Assembly: GCA_016801885.1 (NCBI GenBank)
Contig: CM028895.1
Coordinates: forward strand, 10,750,001-10,814,000
DNA: 64,000 bases
Source: Toxotes chatareus
Lineage: Eukaryota > Chordata > Actinopteri > Toxotidae
Direction: 5' to 3'
Below the pieces are notes generated by a model. It saw nothing but the letters and a program-made list of their open reading frames with translations, was not told the DNA's origin and did not search any database. Every line of letters starts with the position of its first letter. The stretch's first letter is position 1. Below are positions 1 through 14,400 of the stretch, in pieces. The translations under genes and the position numbers were made by a program.

Positions 1-1969
1 GTGTGGGCCTGCATAAACTGAGGTGTCATGATGCTGCTGGATCCAATAATTTTGTGAGACACTGATATGACACAAAACCTATTTTAGCTTCATTATGTGT
101 TGACGAGTGTTGCCAGGATAATTCAATATTAGTAATAATGACAACAACAACAATAACAGCTGCTACCAAAGAATAATGTATGGTATGGTAACAAGACTAC
201 AGCCATGCCAGGGGCACTGTTAAATTGTGTTTAAGTACAGTTGCAATATGAGCTAAGGTGCTAACATGCTGAGGTTAAGTCTAATCTCTTTCACACATCC
301 ATGTGTGTGTAATGTTGACCATGGTTATCATGTTCATCATCTTATTTTAGTGTGGTAGCAAGCTAACACTTTATTTTTAGCATTAAACACTTTTATGTGT
401 GCATTGTCATCATTTTGGTAATCTCCTGGCTTGTCGTCTATCAGGTCAAAACTTTTAAGTTGTCTGCTTTGGTTCATGACCAAATACCTGACAAAGGAAT
501 GATTAATGACATTACTGTCAGCCCATCAGCATCAAGGTTACCCAGTGCCAGAACTCAAAATATCTGCCAAACCACACTGCTTTTAAAATCCAACTTTCAA
601 AATCAAACATTGCTGTCATTGCCAAATGCATTGTAATATCTACAAAGTAACACCGTAAATGTTAATGAGCCAAATAAAAGCTGTTTTCCTTAAACAATTT
701 TTGCTCTTGTGTAATTAGATACAGTATATTACCATAAATAAAATATACCTCTGACATCCAGACCAGTAGTTCTCAAACTTTTTGTAGTTTCAGGGAACAA
801 ATCCAGTGTTACTCTGTGTGTATGTGCTGCTACAGAGTCAGTGTTGTACGATTTTAAAATAAATTATTTCATTTGAAATATGGATTTTTATTTGTAGATA
901 TTATCCATGTAATTTGAATGCAAAGTAGGGCTACTCAACCAGCAGACAAAAAAATTCAACCTGCGGCAACACTTCAGAAGTGGCTCAATTTTGCGGGAAA
1001 ACCGCAGACCTGGCAACTCAGCATGCTAAGTAGCAAATTTTAGCATGGTAACACGCTCAGCTAAGATAGTGAATGTGGTCGACGTGCCTTCTAAAAATCA
1101 GCATGTTGTCATTGTGAGCTTCCAGCCGATGTTAGCATTCATTTTTAAGCACCATAGTGCTAAGTGCACCTGCTAGTGTGCCTGTATAGTTTTAGTCTTG
1201 TTATTATATTAGTGACGTAGTGTGGATGCTGTATCTATTATTAAGTCCCAGTTTCTGGCTCCCGATTCTGCCTTTGGGTTTTCTCCCTCTGTCCATTTCA
1301 TTTTCTCTCTTCAAATGCGCCCAAATATTTTATCCCCCTTCAGCCATTCTTCTTACCCCTTTGTAGCAGACCCAATTCAAACTGTGTCACGTTGCTACAC
1401 AGACTGAAATCTGCATGTTCGAGCTGTTCCTATTCAGTGTTTGAGCATTCACCGTGCATACTCAGGATCTTGGAAGTGCACAGGTTTATTCAAAACCTTG
1501 GCTTCTTTGTCCTTCACTGTGATGGAAAATTGGGCCATGAACTTTTCTCCTGTTTTTTTTTTTTTTTTGCTTAGAGATTTGCTTCAAATATCATGTGGTT
1601 TAAATTCATATAAGGTATTTTATTACTTTAATTCTGTTAAAGAACACAGGGCATGAAGATTGAATCGGTAATATACCCTTGGGATGATAATTGGATATTA
1701 AAATACATAAAAAGTACCTTGCAGGATATGAAATTGATTAATTGTTTTGCAGTTGTGTTTTTTGTACCCATCTTAAGTTTTACATCGGAAAACTTGCTGT
1801 GCTACTTAATTAGAGCTGCTGTCTGTTAATTTCCTCGACAAGCCTGCCATCAAACGAGTTGTGTCCTTTCATTTGTCTGCATCACCTTCAAAACAAATGT
1901 TGAATTGTTGTCTTTTCTTATTATATACATTTGTTTTAGTGCTGTATGGTCCACAGTGTTAAGAGAATA

Positions 1970-2003
<34 letters not shown>

Positions 2004-2048
2004 TCATGTCCTGATGATGTGTTTATTATGTGCGTTTTTGTTTCATAG
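1..2048 (+). other. NBAS intron upstream of the first visible exon (partial)
   Basis: No coding exon was recognised here. It holds AT-rich sequence with degraded copies of a fish repeat rich in GCTAAC/CATGCTAA words (about 240-620 and 1015-1175), a T-run near 1553-1568, and an (AT)n array at 1973-2001 that ends about 45 bases before the exon 1 acceptor. Confidence 0.8.
1973..2001. repeat. (AT)n microsatellite
   Basis: About 14 uninterrupted AT units sit just upstream of the acceptor of exon 1, between a T-rich stretch and the final TTTCATAG. Confidence 0.95.
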
Positions 2049-2174
2049 ATTGACAATGAGGAATATGGTGAAGCCCTGTCTCTTGCCCAAGCCTATAATC
2101 TGGACTCTGATCTGGTCTACCAGAGACAGTGGAGGAAGAGTACTGTCAGCATCGCCTCAATACAAGATTATCTG
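2049..2174 (+). CDS. nbas: NBAS window exon 1
   Basis: The exon has 42 whole codons, opening IDNEEYGEAL and closing SIQDYL. The acceptor is TTTCATAG and the donor GTAAGA, phase 0 at both ends. It encodes the conserved helix pair that leads from the N-terminal beta-propeller into the Sec39 domain. The match to the vertebrate protein (EEYGEALSLA, LVYQRQWRKS) is near exact, so this is a firm call. Confidence 0.96.
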
Positions 2175-3772
2175 GTAAGAGATGGAAGAAGTCAGAGAGA
2201 GAGATGTGAGGAAAGGAGGAGGGGGATGGTTAAGAAGAGAGAGAGAGATGAAGAATTGTGTCAAAGTTTTGGTTTTTATCACAGAATATTGAACGTCTGG
2301 TATAAAATATACAGTAAATGTGTTTGGGTGAGTGGGAGAAGCTCATGCTTAAGTGCAGCACAACCCCCTTACTCTATTTCACGCATCGTTTTTACCAATT
2401 TGTAGCAAATTTTCACCTCCCCCCTCCGTAATTCGTATCTCATTTTATCCCATCATTTTTTTTTTAACTCATTCCTACTCCTTCTATGGCCTACGTCCCC
2501 CACCCAGAGCAAGATCCGCAAGCGGTCATGGGTGCTGCACGAGTGTGTGGAGCGAGTCCCGGAGAATGTCGATGCGGCCAAAGAGCTGCTGCAGTATGGC
2601 CTGAAGGGAACCGACCTTGAGGCCCTCATAGCCATAGGAAACAGAGAGGACGGGGGCAGGTAGAGCGCGCACAAGCACATGAAAACACACTGACACAATC
2701 CTTGCACATATATAGTCTATAAATGAATCAGTTGTGACACTCATGTTGTTTATTTATGTTTACTTTTTAACTAACTTTAATGTGTGATTTCATTGCTCTC
2801 CTCCAGGTTTATCATGCCAGGTGATGTCGATCTTGATGACCTACCTTACGAAGACATCCGCTCAGATGATGAGGAGTTGGAGATGAAGAAGGAGAGGGAG
2901 AACTGGAAGAGACAAGAGCTGCTGGCCAAGGTCGATTTTACCAGGTACACAGCTTATCAGACGGTTGGTTAGTCAGCTCAGTAATTCAGTCAGGCAAATA
3001 CTCGAAATCACAGCAGGCCAAAATGCTGGTTATGTCCTAAATGTACAGAAAACAGAGGATTCATTTGAACAAAATAATCACTAACAATGGCTAGAAGTTA
3101 CAGACACCATCCTGCTGCTGGAGGAGCCAGGCTCTCTTGGCAAGCATCTGCCTTGCTGGTGCAAGTTACCAAAGCCTGATTTTAAATATAATCCTTTTGC
3201 AGTATAATACTCCTTTATACAAAAACTGTGGGGAGCTGTTTGTTTAATTTTTCACTAAACTTTTAAGACAAGTGACTAAAACACCGCACACCAACAGCCA
3301 GCTTCGAAGGCTCAGTAGCATTTGTTGGGTGGGTGGAAAAAATCCCACCGAGGGGAACCTGATGCTGACCCAAGTGAGTCGCCTTGTCAGCAGGTTGTTG
3401 CCTGCTGTTTAGAAAGATTAAAATAAGTCATTATTATTCCCTGGATCAGCCGGGAAAAGCGACTGCACTGTTGAAAATAAAGAAAAAGAGACATTGCGGT
3501 GAAAGCGAGGAAAGGTGTAGGCAAGGAAAGCAGGAGGAAATGGGAGAGAAGGCTGCCAAATTTAACACTGATTGTTTGATTAGGTCGCTCACCGGAGAGG
3601 GGATCATAAAGGCAGGGACATTAATGAGGATGAGGGAGAGAGAGAGAGAGAGAGGGGGAGAAAACGTTGGTGGAGATTAGTAGGTAATCTGCTGAAGGTA
3701 ATTTATGCCTTTGTTGTCGAGTGCCCAGGGAAAGACTAATGAAAAACCCTTTAGTGATCACTAATCACCTCT

Positions 3773-3832
<60 letters not shown>

Positions 3833-6800
3833 GATGCAAATACACATACCCATGTATCATGACACCCTCTTAAGCTTAAGTTCATACACATATTACACAT
3901 ATGTTAAAATGACTGAATGTAAACACAAAAAATGTGCACGTAATCAGAGGAATGATGCACATTTAAAATGCATATCACAAGCAAGCACAACACACACACA
4001 CACACACACACACAGGTACTTCAAACTTCAGTTGCTTGTGCTGTCTCTATTGTTCTTCTCACATCAGATACTTAACTACTGAGCCTCCAGCCTGCATCTG
4101 AATGAGGAAGCGGTGTAACATAAATCCTTTGTAACATCGGCCCCACAGTTCCCTGTTTAGTTTTCTTGTCCCTTTGCTTTGTTTGGTTTTCTTTCTATTT
4201 AGCTCATTGTGTAATAAAACTCTTTAGCTTTATTGCAGACCTGTAGTCATTGGTAGATAAAGAAAAGATGGAGGATAAGAAAAAGATAAAAGGCCGTGTA
4301 AAAAAATCAATAATTTACAAACATTAAAGAAACCATTACATTAAATCCACAGATATGCCTTTCTCTATCTTTGAATCAGGGTGTCTGTCAGGCGTGCTCA
4401 CACGCGTACCCCCAAAATGTGGTGTTTGTGTGCGTGTGTGTATTGGGTGCAGCAAAGCCCCTCACTAATGGATCTAACCATGTTGCCTTGAGGCCTGCGG
4501 CCGAGGCCTAAGACAGATAATAATTCTCTTAATTTCTTTTTAACTACACCACCATTACAGAAATGGCCTGGTATCGATCACAGCTGCTCCGTCCATGTCT
4601 GTGTGTATGTGCGCTTTTTGTGTGTGTGATGCTTTTGTGTGTCGATAAGGACTGTATTAAACTACTGACTGTCCCTGTACATGTTTTGAGGTTGTTTGTG
4701 TGTGTATAGGGATGAATTATTGAAAGACATGAACAACCAGGACTTTTTTTTTTTTTTTTTTTACTATCAGTCACTATACAATTATTCATCAGTCAGTATA
4801 GTGAAATAAAGTGTGATTATCCTTATCCCATGGGCTATAAAAGAAGGGAAAAAGACTTTTGGATTCACTCTAAAGATCATGATTGACAGTTCTTGTCCAG
4901 GAGAGAATCACATTTTCAATAATTGGAGTCAGACCCACTCAATTGACTTTTGCTATCCTTTGTAAGATACTAAAAGATGTTCATTTCCCTCTTAGTTTAA
5001 GGGACCCAATAAAGTGATGGATGTTAATGTACTTCTCCAGCCTCTCTTGTTACTACCAGCTATGCTCCTATAGGCAGTGTGTTGCACTTGCTCTGCATTC
5101 AGTTATCCTGAAATGTAGTGTCACATAAAATACAGACTTCCTCTGTGCTTGGTTATTGTTTTTTTTTTTTTTTTTTTAAACCGTCCTGCACCACTTCAGT
5201 GTTGTTTGTCTTGCATGTTTTAAAACTGTCGTTTCGACTGCATGTGCAAAGTTTTATCTTTCAGCCTGTTTCTCATCAGTCTGCGTGTGCATAATAAAGT
5301 ATAATTCAGAATCCGCCAAGGGCCATTATTACTGCTGCTCTGGCTCGCCGCATATAGCAACAAGACGGACAGTACTGCAGGTGTTTTGTGTGTGCGTGCG
5401 TGTGTGTTTGTGTGTGAGACAGAGAGAGAGAGCAAGATGGGAGGAAAAGACTGTGAGGATGAGATTTGCTGCAAGGTGTTTATGTTCATGTCTGATCAGA
5501 TTCAGACCTCAATCAGAAGTCTTATTTTCTCATTTGCTCCAGCTTTGGTCGTGTGTGTATTTGTGTGTGTGCGTGTGTGTGTAGACTGTGTATGCTTTTA
5601 CTGTGACATCCATGTGCATGTGAAAGCATGAGCTGAAGTATTTTTGTCTGTATATGCAGTCCAATTTTGTCCCTTGCACTCTGTGATAATTGCACACCAC
5701 ATCTGTGTGTGTGCGTTTGTGTGTTCATATGAGTGTGTTGGTCTGTTTATGCATTTCAGTCACTGCCCAGTACAGTCACATTGGGGATGTCTGTACAGAG
5801 ATGGAGGAGTGATGGCATCTGATTGTAAAAACCTGAAGCTCTGATAGCTTTGAAATACAAGATGCACACAAATGTGCAGACACACACCTTGAACCAATCG
5901 GGCTGCAGTCTCCTTACATTAGACAGCAGGTGCAATGATGTGTAACAGTCTGAAGCACAGTTAAAATCGCGCACATTACATCTTAAACCTGACATTGCCA
6001 TTCAGATGTGTCGCAGTGTTTTTGTTCATTCTGTCCCTTTCGTAACCACATTTTCCCCGTGAGTCGCTGTTTATTGTAAGGGCAATTCAGGGAACCAATA
6101 TAAACCTTTACAATGGCACAGGCACTCTGCTGCCCTTTTGGTGTACAGCCAGGTTGCCCATTTGTATGTGTAACAGTGTACTACACACTGTTTATGCTGT
6201 ACCTCAGTGGAATTCAGCAGCAGGATTAGCAATTTAGAAGCAAGAGACGTGTCGCTGAATTGAACATTCAGCCACCTCTAACCCGTTGGTGGCCATTTCC
6301 ACTATGCCACTCTCTCTGTGATCTGCACTCAGGGAAAAAATGTTTAAGACTTTTAATCAGCGGCTGATGTTAAAGCTTTAACTTGGAGTTTTGGTTCTGT
6401 AGGCTATTGTGAAAGTTCATACATTTTTATTAAATACAGTGATAAAGAAGAGACATTAGCATGCTAGCTGCTCTGTTAGGCTGTTAAGCACAGTGCCACT
6501 TTGAGCTAAACGCTAACATCGACATGCTCAGAATGACAAATTCTAAAAACGCACATTTACAGATTTTACTTTTCATCTAAGAAACAGTCTAATAGTAAAA
6601 GAAGAGCTTTACCAAAACTTAAGTAAACCAAATCAAAAATGACAGATGTCCTGCCACCATGCTGCCTTCTTCTTCTGAGACCATTTTGTTTATGTTGGAG
6701 TTTATGATTGATGCATCATTCAAAAACCCTAGGGGACAACAGGAAAAACAGTTTTCTAACATCTCGTCTCATCTCCGATCCATCTCTCCCCTGCCGCCCC

Positions 6801-9419
6801 TCTCCTTCCTCTATCTCCACTTTTCTTACTTTGCTCTGAAGAGGCAGAGCAAAGCAATAATTACCACCAGTGCGAGTGCTAAGCCGCCACTCTTTGATGT
6901 GCCAGAGAGAGTGTTCAGCCAGTGTTAATCTCTGTTAGCCTGTGTAGAGGAGCCCTGATAAGGTCTGATAGCGCGCTCTGTAATGAGGGATTAGGGATTA
7001 AGACGGCAGCAGAAGGGTCAGCTCCCCTGTGGCCACGTCGCGGTTGATCCAGGCCAAGTTTTTAGGGAGCTTTGGGCACCGCTCCACCTGTTCAGGTTCT
7101 TTTCTTGTGGACTGCACTTGGATGGTGTGTGAGCATGTGTTTAAAAAATGTTTTATTTCACTGTGAGTGTGTGTGTGAACTGATGGGGTGTACCTGACCA
7201 GTCACAGTAGTTTCCAGCCTTGTGGTCCCTTTCTCTTGGGCATACCTTGAGTGATTGAGTTTTCGGTAGATCTCATATAGCCTAGTGCCTTGGTGTGTTT
7301 GGTCATCCAATTTATTTATGGTCGTGATTAAATGACATTGAAAATGGATTTGATTCTCACAGGGCAATCACTCTCTTCATTGACAACTAGCATCCCATAC
7401 ATAACAACTGAAGGGTTCTTGTAGTCATAAGGACTTGATTTGTTGCCCTTAGAAAATGATTAGGTCTAGAGGGCATTATGTGGTTTTGTGGTCACCGGTC
7501 CCAAGCATTGTTATATAGTTCCCTGTGGGTATTATTGGGTGAATTTACAGTTAATTTAAAGTTAGAGTGTGTGTTTGTGCAGTGAACAGACTAAGCCTGA
7601 AGTTTGATTTGGCCATGAAAAAAAAGACCCATCAGACTATTCAGATCTTGTAATTTCAGTTGAGGTCTTGTTAATGTTAATTGTTAGTGTTGTGTTGAAG
7701 TGCTTGTGCAGGCACGCTGTTGATTTGTGTGTGTGTTTGTGTGTGTTCATGCTTAGGCTGACTCTGGAGCAGAAGGAGCTGTGTCGGAGCCGACTGAAAC
7801 TGCTCTCCTACCTGGACCGTCTGGCCACATACGAGGTAACAACAACCTCCCACCATTAGTTGAGTACTTCAACTTCAACTCTTGTAAATCCTGCACTGAA
7901 CTGTTACATAACCTGAAGACATACTGACATCTCCTAGTCTGCTCTCTATTTTCTCAATTAATCACCCAGTATACTTATTTTGCACTCAAATAAGACTCAG
8001 AAAACTTGAACATTTTTACATTTGAAGAACTGGAGCCAGACAGATAATTTTTGTTTTTTATTTTCTGTGGAAAAACTAATAAATTAATTTCAGCTCTGGA
8101 TTTCTGAATCAAAATCTGAATCAACCAATTTGCAAGTGTAAAAGCTAGACTCACTTGTGAGTTACTGAAGCAACAGTTTTAGTTCTCCATCAGCGTCTGT
8201 ATTTGTATTCAGCTGCATTTAACAAAAGCATATCTATTCAGTCAGGCATACGTGAGATGGACGACTGAATAACACGGCTGATCCTCACAGATAGATACAT
8301 CTATAAATCTGTCCCCCCAGAGGTCAGTCAGCCCACACAGTTTCTATTCACTTATCATGACCTGGCAGGGGTCAGTGAGTACAGGGCAAAATTAGGGTTA
8401 ATTATGGATCAGCCATATACCAGTCAGAGGTGTGAACCCAATTTGGTGCTAATTGGAAATTCAAAATACAGCATTCCATATGTATCTGACTGTCTGTTTG
8501 TGTTGAGAGGAAGACCTCATACGAAGGAGTGCGTTTGAAGTACCATTAACTAGTTTTAAAATTATTAAGTTAAAGTTTGAGGGTCACTAAAGGACTATAT
8601 TACGTTTTCATTTACATGATTATATGAGCTAATTCAATGTTTTGGTTGAACATTCTGCATTGCTGTTTTTTTTTTTTTTTTTTTACCTGCTGGCAACTGA
8701 ATGCTTTCTCCTTTCATATCCAGTCAACCAAAGCACAGAGACTTTTCTCATCTGCCTTTTAGTGATACTTTCTCTTAATCCTTCTAATCTCTTACTGAAA
8801 GTAGACGCACTGCAAAAGAACAAATGGTTTGGTAATCTGCAAGCTGACAGAAAATTTGCCCTGTTTTGATGTAAGAAAATATGGTTTTACTTAATAAATA
8901 GGTGTACAGAACTTTGAGACACACGAGCAACTACCTAACACTGTGGATTTTAGATTTACGATGAATAGTGTTAACATGCACATCTTCACAATAAATCACA
9001 GATGAACGGGGCCATACTTTCTCTCATGCTAGAGAGGAGAGAGATGAGATTTTACACTGCTAGATATTCAACTCAGACAGAATGACGTCTCGCTCTTTAT
9101 TCGGACATTGTCATGGTAACTGCAGCACTCGTCAGATTCCTTTTGCCCCGATCCATTTTCTCTGGCTGTCTATGAATATGATATTAAGGTTTTTATCATC
9201 CCGACTTGGGCTGGCTCGGTCTGCATATGGCCCATTCAAAGGCTATCCATCAGACACACACACACACAGCTGTGCACACATACACCTCTACACAAAGACA
9301 CACACACACATACACTGTGGCCTGGAGGATGCTACAGAGATTTTACACACACAGACACACATAAATCCCTCTAAGCCAAAGGCCAGGACAACAAATGTTC
9401 CCTCCTGACATATGCGTAT

Positions 9420-9482
<63 letters not shown>

Positions 9483-11392
9483 CACACTCACTCATACCTT
9501 CCTCAGATGATTCCAACTAAAAGGACAAGAGAGCTGTATGCTAGAAAGTTAAATAGCATCTCTGTTGACTTCATCTCAGTGCATTCATTTGCAGTCACAT
9601 CTCCTGCTCGCTCTTTTCCTCTCATCTTTAGTTTGACTTTCTTTCTGCTCACACCATTTTCTCTGAAAAAATAACCCTCTGCTTCACAATTTTTCTTTTT
9701 TTTTTCCTTTTTTTTTATGAACCACAGTTGTATCCCATCTTTCTCTCTTCCTCTCTCTCTTGCTCACACTCTCCAGGAGATACTTGGCGGTCCTCATGCA
9801 GCGGAGCAGAAATATGATGCAGAGTTCTTCAAGAAGTTCCGCAGTCAAAATATTGTTTTGTCAGCGAGAAACTATGCCAGGGTAACATCAGGCTCTCACT
9901 TCCTCCAAAATCTCTCACTAATTATCTCACTTAATCTGTTCATTTTAGCCGTCTGCAAATCCATTTGGCACCAATGTGATATACACTCAGTTGGCTTTTT
10001 TTTTTTTTTTTTTTAAGGTACACGTAGTTAAAACTAATAAGATTTAAAACAACAGTCCTGCAAGTCCTACCTTCATGAAGGCTTAAATGTTCAGTTTTTT
10101 TTTTAAGGCGTTGATTCAACTGTATGATAATTTTTGAGGCCGTAGTTTGTGATACTTATGAACTGTATTGTGTTATACAGAGAGGTGTTTCTTTTAATAA
10201 TTATAATAGACAACTGACAACTGAGTGTATTTCTCTTTATGCCCTACAAAAGGATTTTGGACTTATTTCTTTTCTAGTATATGGCATGATAAGTTACTGC
10301 TTTGTGTCAAATAATTACATTTAGATTGTCATGTAATCACATAATGTGCAGTTTTTTGTACCATTTAAAATCAACGTAGTCAAAGTTTCTGGTTGTTGGA
10401 TCATGCATTTTTTTGTCTACAGGAGAGTAATGTGCAGGCTCTGGACATTCTCTTCACGTTCCATGGGGCAGACCTCCTCCAGCACCGGCTAGCAATCCTT
10501 TACAATTTCCCAGAAACCACCTCTCCACATGAGTACACCATCCTGCTGCCTGAGGCCTAGTGAGACACACACAAACACACACAGACATAAAGATGTGAAT
10601 GTTGCAATTCTGCTTAAAGACAAGGGACAGAAATGTTTTGTTTTTTCTTCTTAAAATGTGTTTCAATGAGAATTGAGCAGTGTAGGCTAAAGCACAGCGT
10701 GGATCATGTGCATGGTACAGGAATCCAGTCGGGCAAATAAAAAAACCTGCCTTCTCTTATAGAGGGCACAGTTTCAACAAGACTTTCCACTTCAGTAATC
10801 CTGTGGAAATTAAGAGAACGTGTCAGGAAATTTTTTAATTCAAATTATGTGGTTTTACAGACACTGACAACAGAGTGAGGATTTCTGTTTTTTTCATTCT
10901 AAATCTAACCATTTTATTTTTGTCTGTATTGGTGTCCTCAATGTTTTAATTTACTAATTTAATTTTTACAACTCTATGAACAGAAAAGCACTTGAAAGTG
11001 ATTGTTTTCTATAAAAGAATGTCTAAGCTCAGTCTTAAAAGGCTAAAAAGTGACAATTTGCACTTGTAGCCCAACTGAAAAACTAGTAACCTTTCATTTT
11101 ATACTTCCATATATTTTCTTGATTCTTTTTGCCCAGCAGTTCACACTGTGAACACAGAAACAGCAGTGTAAAAACACATGCATTACCAAAGGGGAATGTG
11201 CCCTTTTTGATGTCTGAAAATCAACTTTTACACCTCTGTCGGATGCACAAGTCGTACTTTCCACTACATCGCAAATTAAACTCATCCTCCACTGGAATCA
11301 CATCTCTGGAATCAAGGTCTTTCTCACTTCTTCTTCTTTGTTGTCACCTTCACACAGCAGGAGTCTTTTTTTTTTTTGTGTCCCTGAAAAAT

Positions 11393-11438
<46 letters not shown>

Positions 11439-14400
11439 AAGCTTATACACACAGACAGAGCCACAGCTCAAGGGTTGACACTGGCACACACTGCAACGAA
11501 ATAAAAGGAAAGTGACTTAATTGCCACTTTTATATTTACATAGAAAATTTGAACTGGATAAAGTGATATAATATTAGCTGCAGTGATTGCAACTGCAGTT
11601 TTTGTTCTCGTTTTCACCTTACAGAACATTTTCTGCTTCGGGAATGAACGAATGCTGAAGGGGAGGGAGTATGGGGAAAGGGGGTGTGAGAAGGGGATGA
11701 TGGAGGAGTGTTTTGGAGGGGAGGAAATCATTCCTCACCCGTTATGGTTCAGTAATAGAGGTGACAGACTCTTCATTTCCCCTTGCCTTTCCCCCTTCCA
11801 CCACTGTTCCTGTATTCTCTCTGTGACTATTTAATGTATTCAAATACCACATCTACATTTATACAAATATTCACATGCACAAGATCAAAGTACCCTGGAG
11901 TCATGAGCTAAACGACATATACCATATAGAAATAATTGTTCTTATGGTTTACACACACACACACACACTCCACTACTGCTCGCTTTTATTAGCCATGTCT
12001 GAGTTTGTATGGAGGTCAGGCGGTTGTGGCTCTGCATCCATCATGGCTCTGCCGCTGTGGGGCAGTTTCCTATTTTCCCCAGCCTGTGAGCACCAACTGC
12101 TACTCCAGCAGCAGTTGCTCCTGCACTGCAGCAGACGGAGCTGGCTCAAGCCATCTGTTTGGAGCTCACTCGCTATAATACTAAAGTCTTCACTGTAAGG
12201 GGGGAATATTATGCTGTAATATTGATCAGGTGTACGCCTCTAGATGCAGGGAAGAATGCAGGATAGTTGTGTTTTGCTAAAAACTTTGCCTGTAGCTCGA
12301 AAGGGGCGGCCCTGTGGAAATAAAAATAAGCTCAAATGCCAGCTCCAAGTTTGCTTTGCATCTCCATTTTCCTGCCACCCCGCTTCCCTGCCTCTCTCAG
12401 GCTTGATGTGAAGTAGATTACGGGAGCGGGCATGGAATAATTCATTCCTCCCATCGATATCCGAGTGCTCACACCAATATTTACTCTCCACCATCTAACC
12501 TGGCTGTCTTTAATGAGGAAAGAGGAGCAGGGAGTTAGGGAGCGAGAGAAAAAAAAAAGAGAATCAAACAGGCTCTGTTTCTGTGGGCATTTTAGAAGAA
12601 GCGGGGAGACTTCTCGATCTCTGTCATCCCAGTGTTAAAATTCCGATCTTAATGGATGAACTCGTGCTGGAGTGTTGGTAAAAATCACCCTACGTTTGCG
12701 TCCTGACATAAATCACATCAGCTTCTTGGACACTTCTTATGTATTTTGTGATTGGACAGAATTTATGGCCGTGTTAAAAAACTGCTGCGGCGTGTGTGCA
12801 CTCGGCCTTTAACTGCACCAAAGCTGTAGATGATTTGTAGCCCGCGCTATCTCCTTGAGTTTTACAACCATAGTACATATTTTGCTGTCTACAGACAAAT
12901 AGATAACAAGAAGAAATGCATTAATCCTAGAATAAGAGATAAAACAGCTTCTGTTCACCCCAGTGTCTCAGTATGTGTGCATGCATTGGTATACATCTGC
13001 GTGTGTACGTGTGTGTGTTTAAGTGTCTGAGTCTTGTCAGCACTGACACACCAGGTTACAGAGTCATTCTTCACTTTGGTTTCTTTTCTTGTGTGTTCCC
13101 TATTTATCTTCCTCACAGCTGTCACAGTCAAGGAGACCAGGAAGAAGTAAAGCTTAGCACCAACATGGCGTTTAGAAAATAAAAGTCCCTGCTATTTACA
13201 ACCGAGGCACAACTCGAAAGTCTTTTCCAAAGTTCTTTGACTTGTTTATTGTTGTGATTTTGTTTTTTTGTTTTTTGCCCCACCACCCGTTTCGTCCCTT
13301 ATTATGCTCCACTGTTTCCATTTGTCATATGTTGCTAGCTCTTCCCAGAGTGTTTTCTTGTAGTTTATGACCGTGTTTAGTTTGAGACGGTAAACGTCTT
13401 TGCTGATTTATCAGCTGCCATTATAGGTGGTGTGCTGTGGTACAGTTTTGACTCCTGGTCATTAGTCTTTGCTCTGATATGTGCAGCGTTTTTTGTTTTT
13501 TTTTTAAACTTGTGTGGGCTTTTCCCTAAAACTGACCCTTCTTCTTCCAATTTTGCATTTCTCTCCTCCTCCCTTTCATTATATCTTACACCACCTTTGC
13601 CTCTTTCTCTTGACCCCCGCCCGCCCCCCCTCCCCCTCCCCTCTTGTTCTCTCTCTTTCTGCCTTTCTCCTTTGCTTTCCCAGTCTGGATGATGGAGATG
13701 AGCTGGTGTTGATTCCATGGGACGAGCAGAGACACAGAGAGATGGACTGGTGCGAGGCAGAGGAGTGCAGGTAAATGGTTAACTTCACACTTGACATGTA
13801 CACACTCTACTTATGGAATTGCATATAAAGCATTGTAATGAACCAAGCTTGGAAAATACATCATAATAAACTCTCTTCAGGCTCATGATAAGAAACTCGC
13901 AGTGTAGGATTGTTAACATTCATGCTCCACACAGGACAGATGCTTGTGCTGGCATCATTATGTGAAACAAAACATGACATCCTATTATCCAAATGTTAAA
14001 TAGAACCATAACAAACTAATACCAGATCTTGTTGCACTGCCAATTTATGCCATTTGCCTGCTTCTGAAGAGAGGCCAGCTTCATTTACAATTTTATTTAG
14101 CAAGCTCTTCTTTTTTTTTTTTTTTTTTTTTTGCTCTTTGGTGTAGAGTCATAATATCAGTTGGCAATTGTGATATACTTGGCCTGGAATTGCAGGGTGA
14201 AATTTTGATACTGTGTGGAGTTAGTGTGATGCCAGCAATGTTTAACACTGTGTTTATGGCATGTTTTGTCACCCATCCTTCTTTTTTTTCTCCATCCTAT
14301 TTTTCTTCCTCCTGTTTCTGTTTCCCTTCTTTTCTCCATCTCTAACTGTGTCTACTCACCCCGAAAGGATAAGGCTGGTGATGGTCTTATGTTTTTGTTA

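Larger units (their letters stand above)
2945..7756 (+). other. NBAS intron 3
   Basis: This 4.8-kb intron has no coding exon that I can recognise. It contains a GA-rich tract (3633-3656), two CA arrays (3776-3828, 3990-4014), T-runs at 4744-4762 and about 5158-5177, TG-rich stretches at 5380-5410 and 5550-5590, a degraded GCTAAC-type fish repeat near 6455-6545, and a compact, less repetitive stretch at 6840-7095 that could be regulatory (see findings). Confidence 0.85.
10560..13683 (+). other. NBAS intron 6
   Basis: This 3.1-kb intron contains a (CA)n array at 11393-11436, short CA units at 11952-11968, and a moderately GC-rich, non-repetitive stretch at about 12240-12560 with ATTCATTCCTCCCATCGATA-like words. 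A long pyrimidine-rich tract runs from about 13550 to the acceptor and includes the C-run cluster at 13614-13641. No extra exon was found. Confidence 0.8.

Noticed and set aside
10556..10560. TAG at the end of exon 6 as an NBAS stop codon
   Set aside because: The G belongs to the GT donor. Splicing joins TA to T of exon 7 (Tyr), and the protein continues in line with the family.
11129..11515. 128-codon frame in intron 6
   Set aside because: It is carried through the (CA)n array by HisThr codons, with no protein likeness.
13377..13718. 113-codon frame on the - strand near exon 7
   Set aside because: Low-complexity Arg/Glu/Gly frame from the opposite strand of the pyrimidine tract. Exon 7 on + is the real coding unit.
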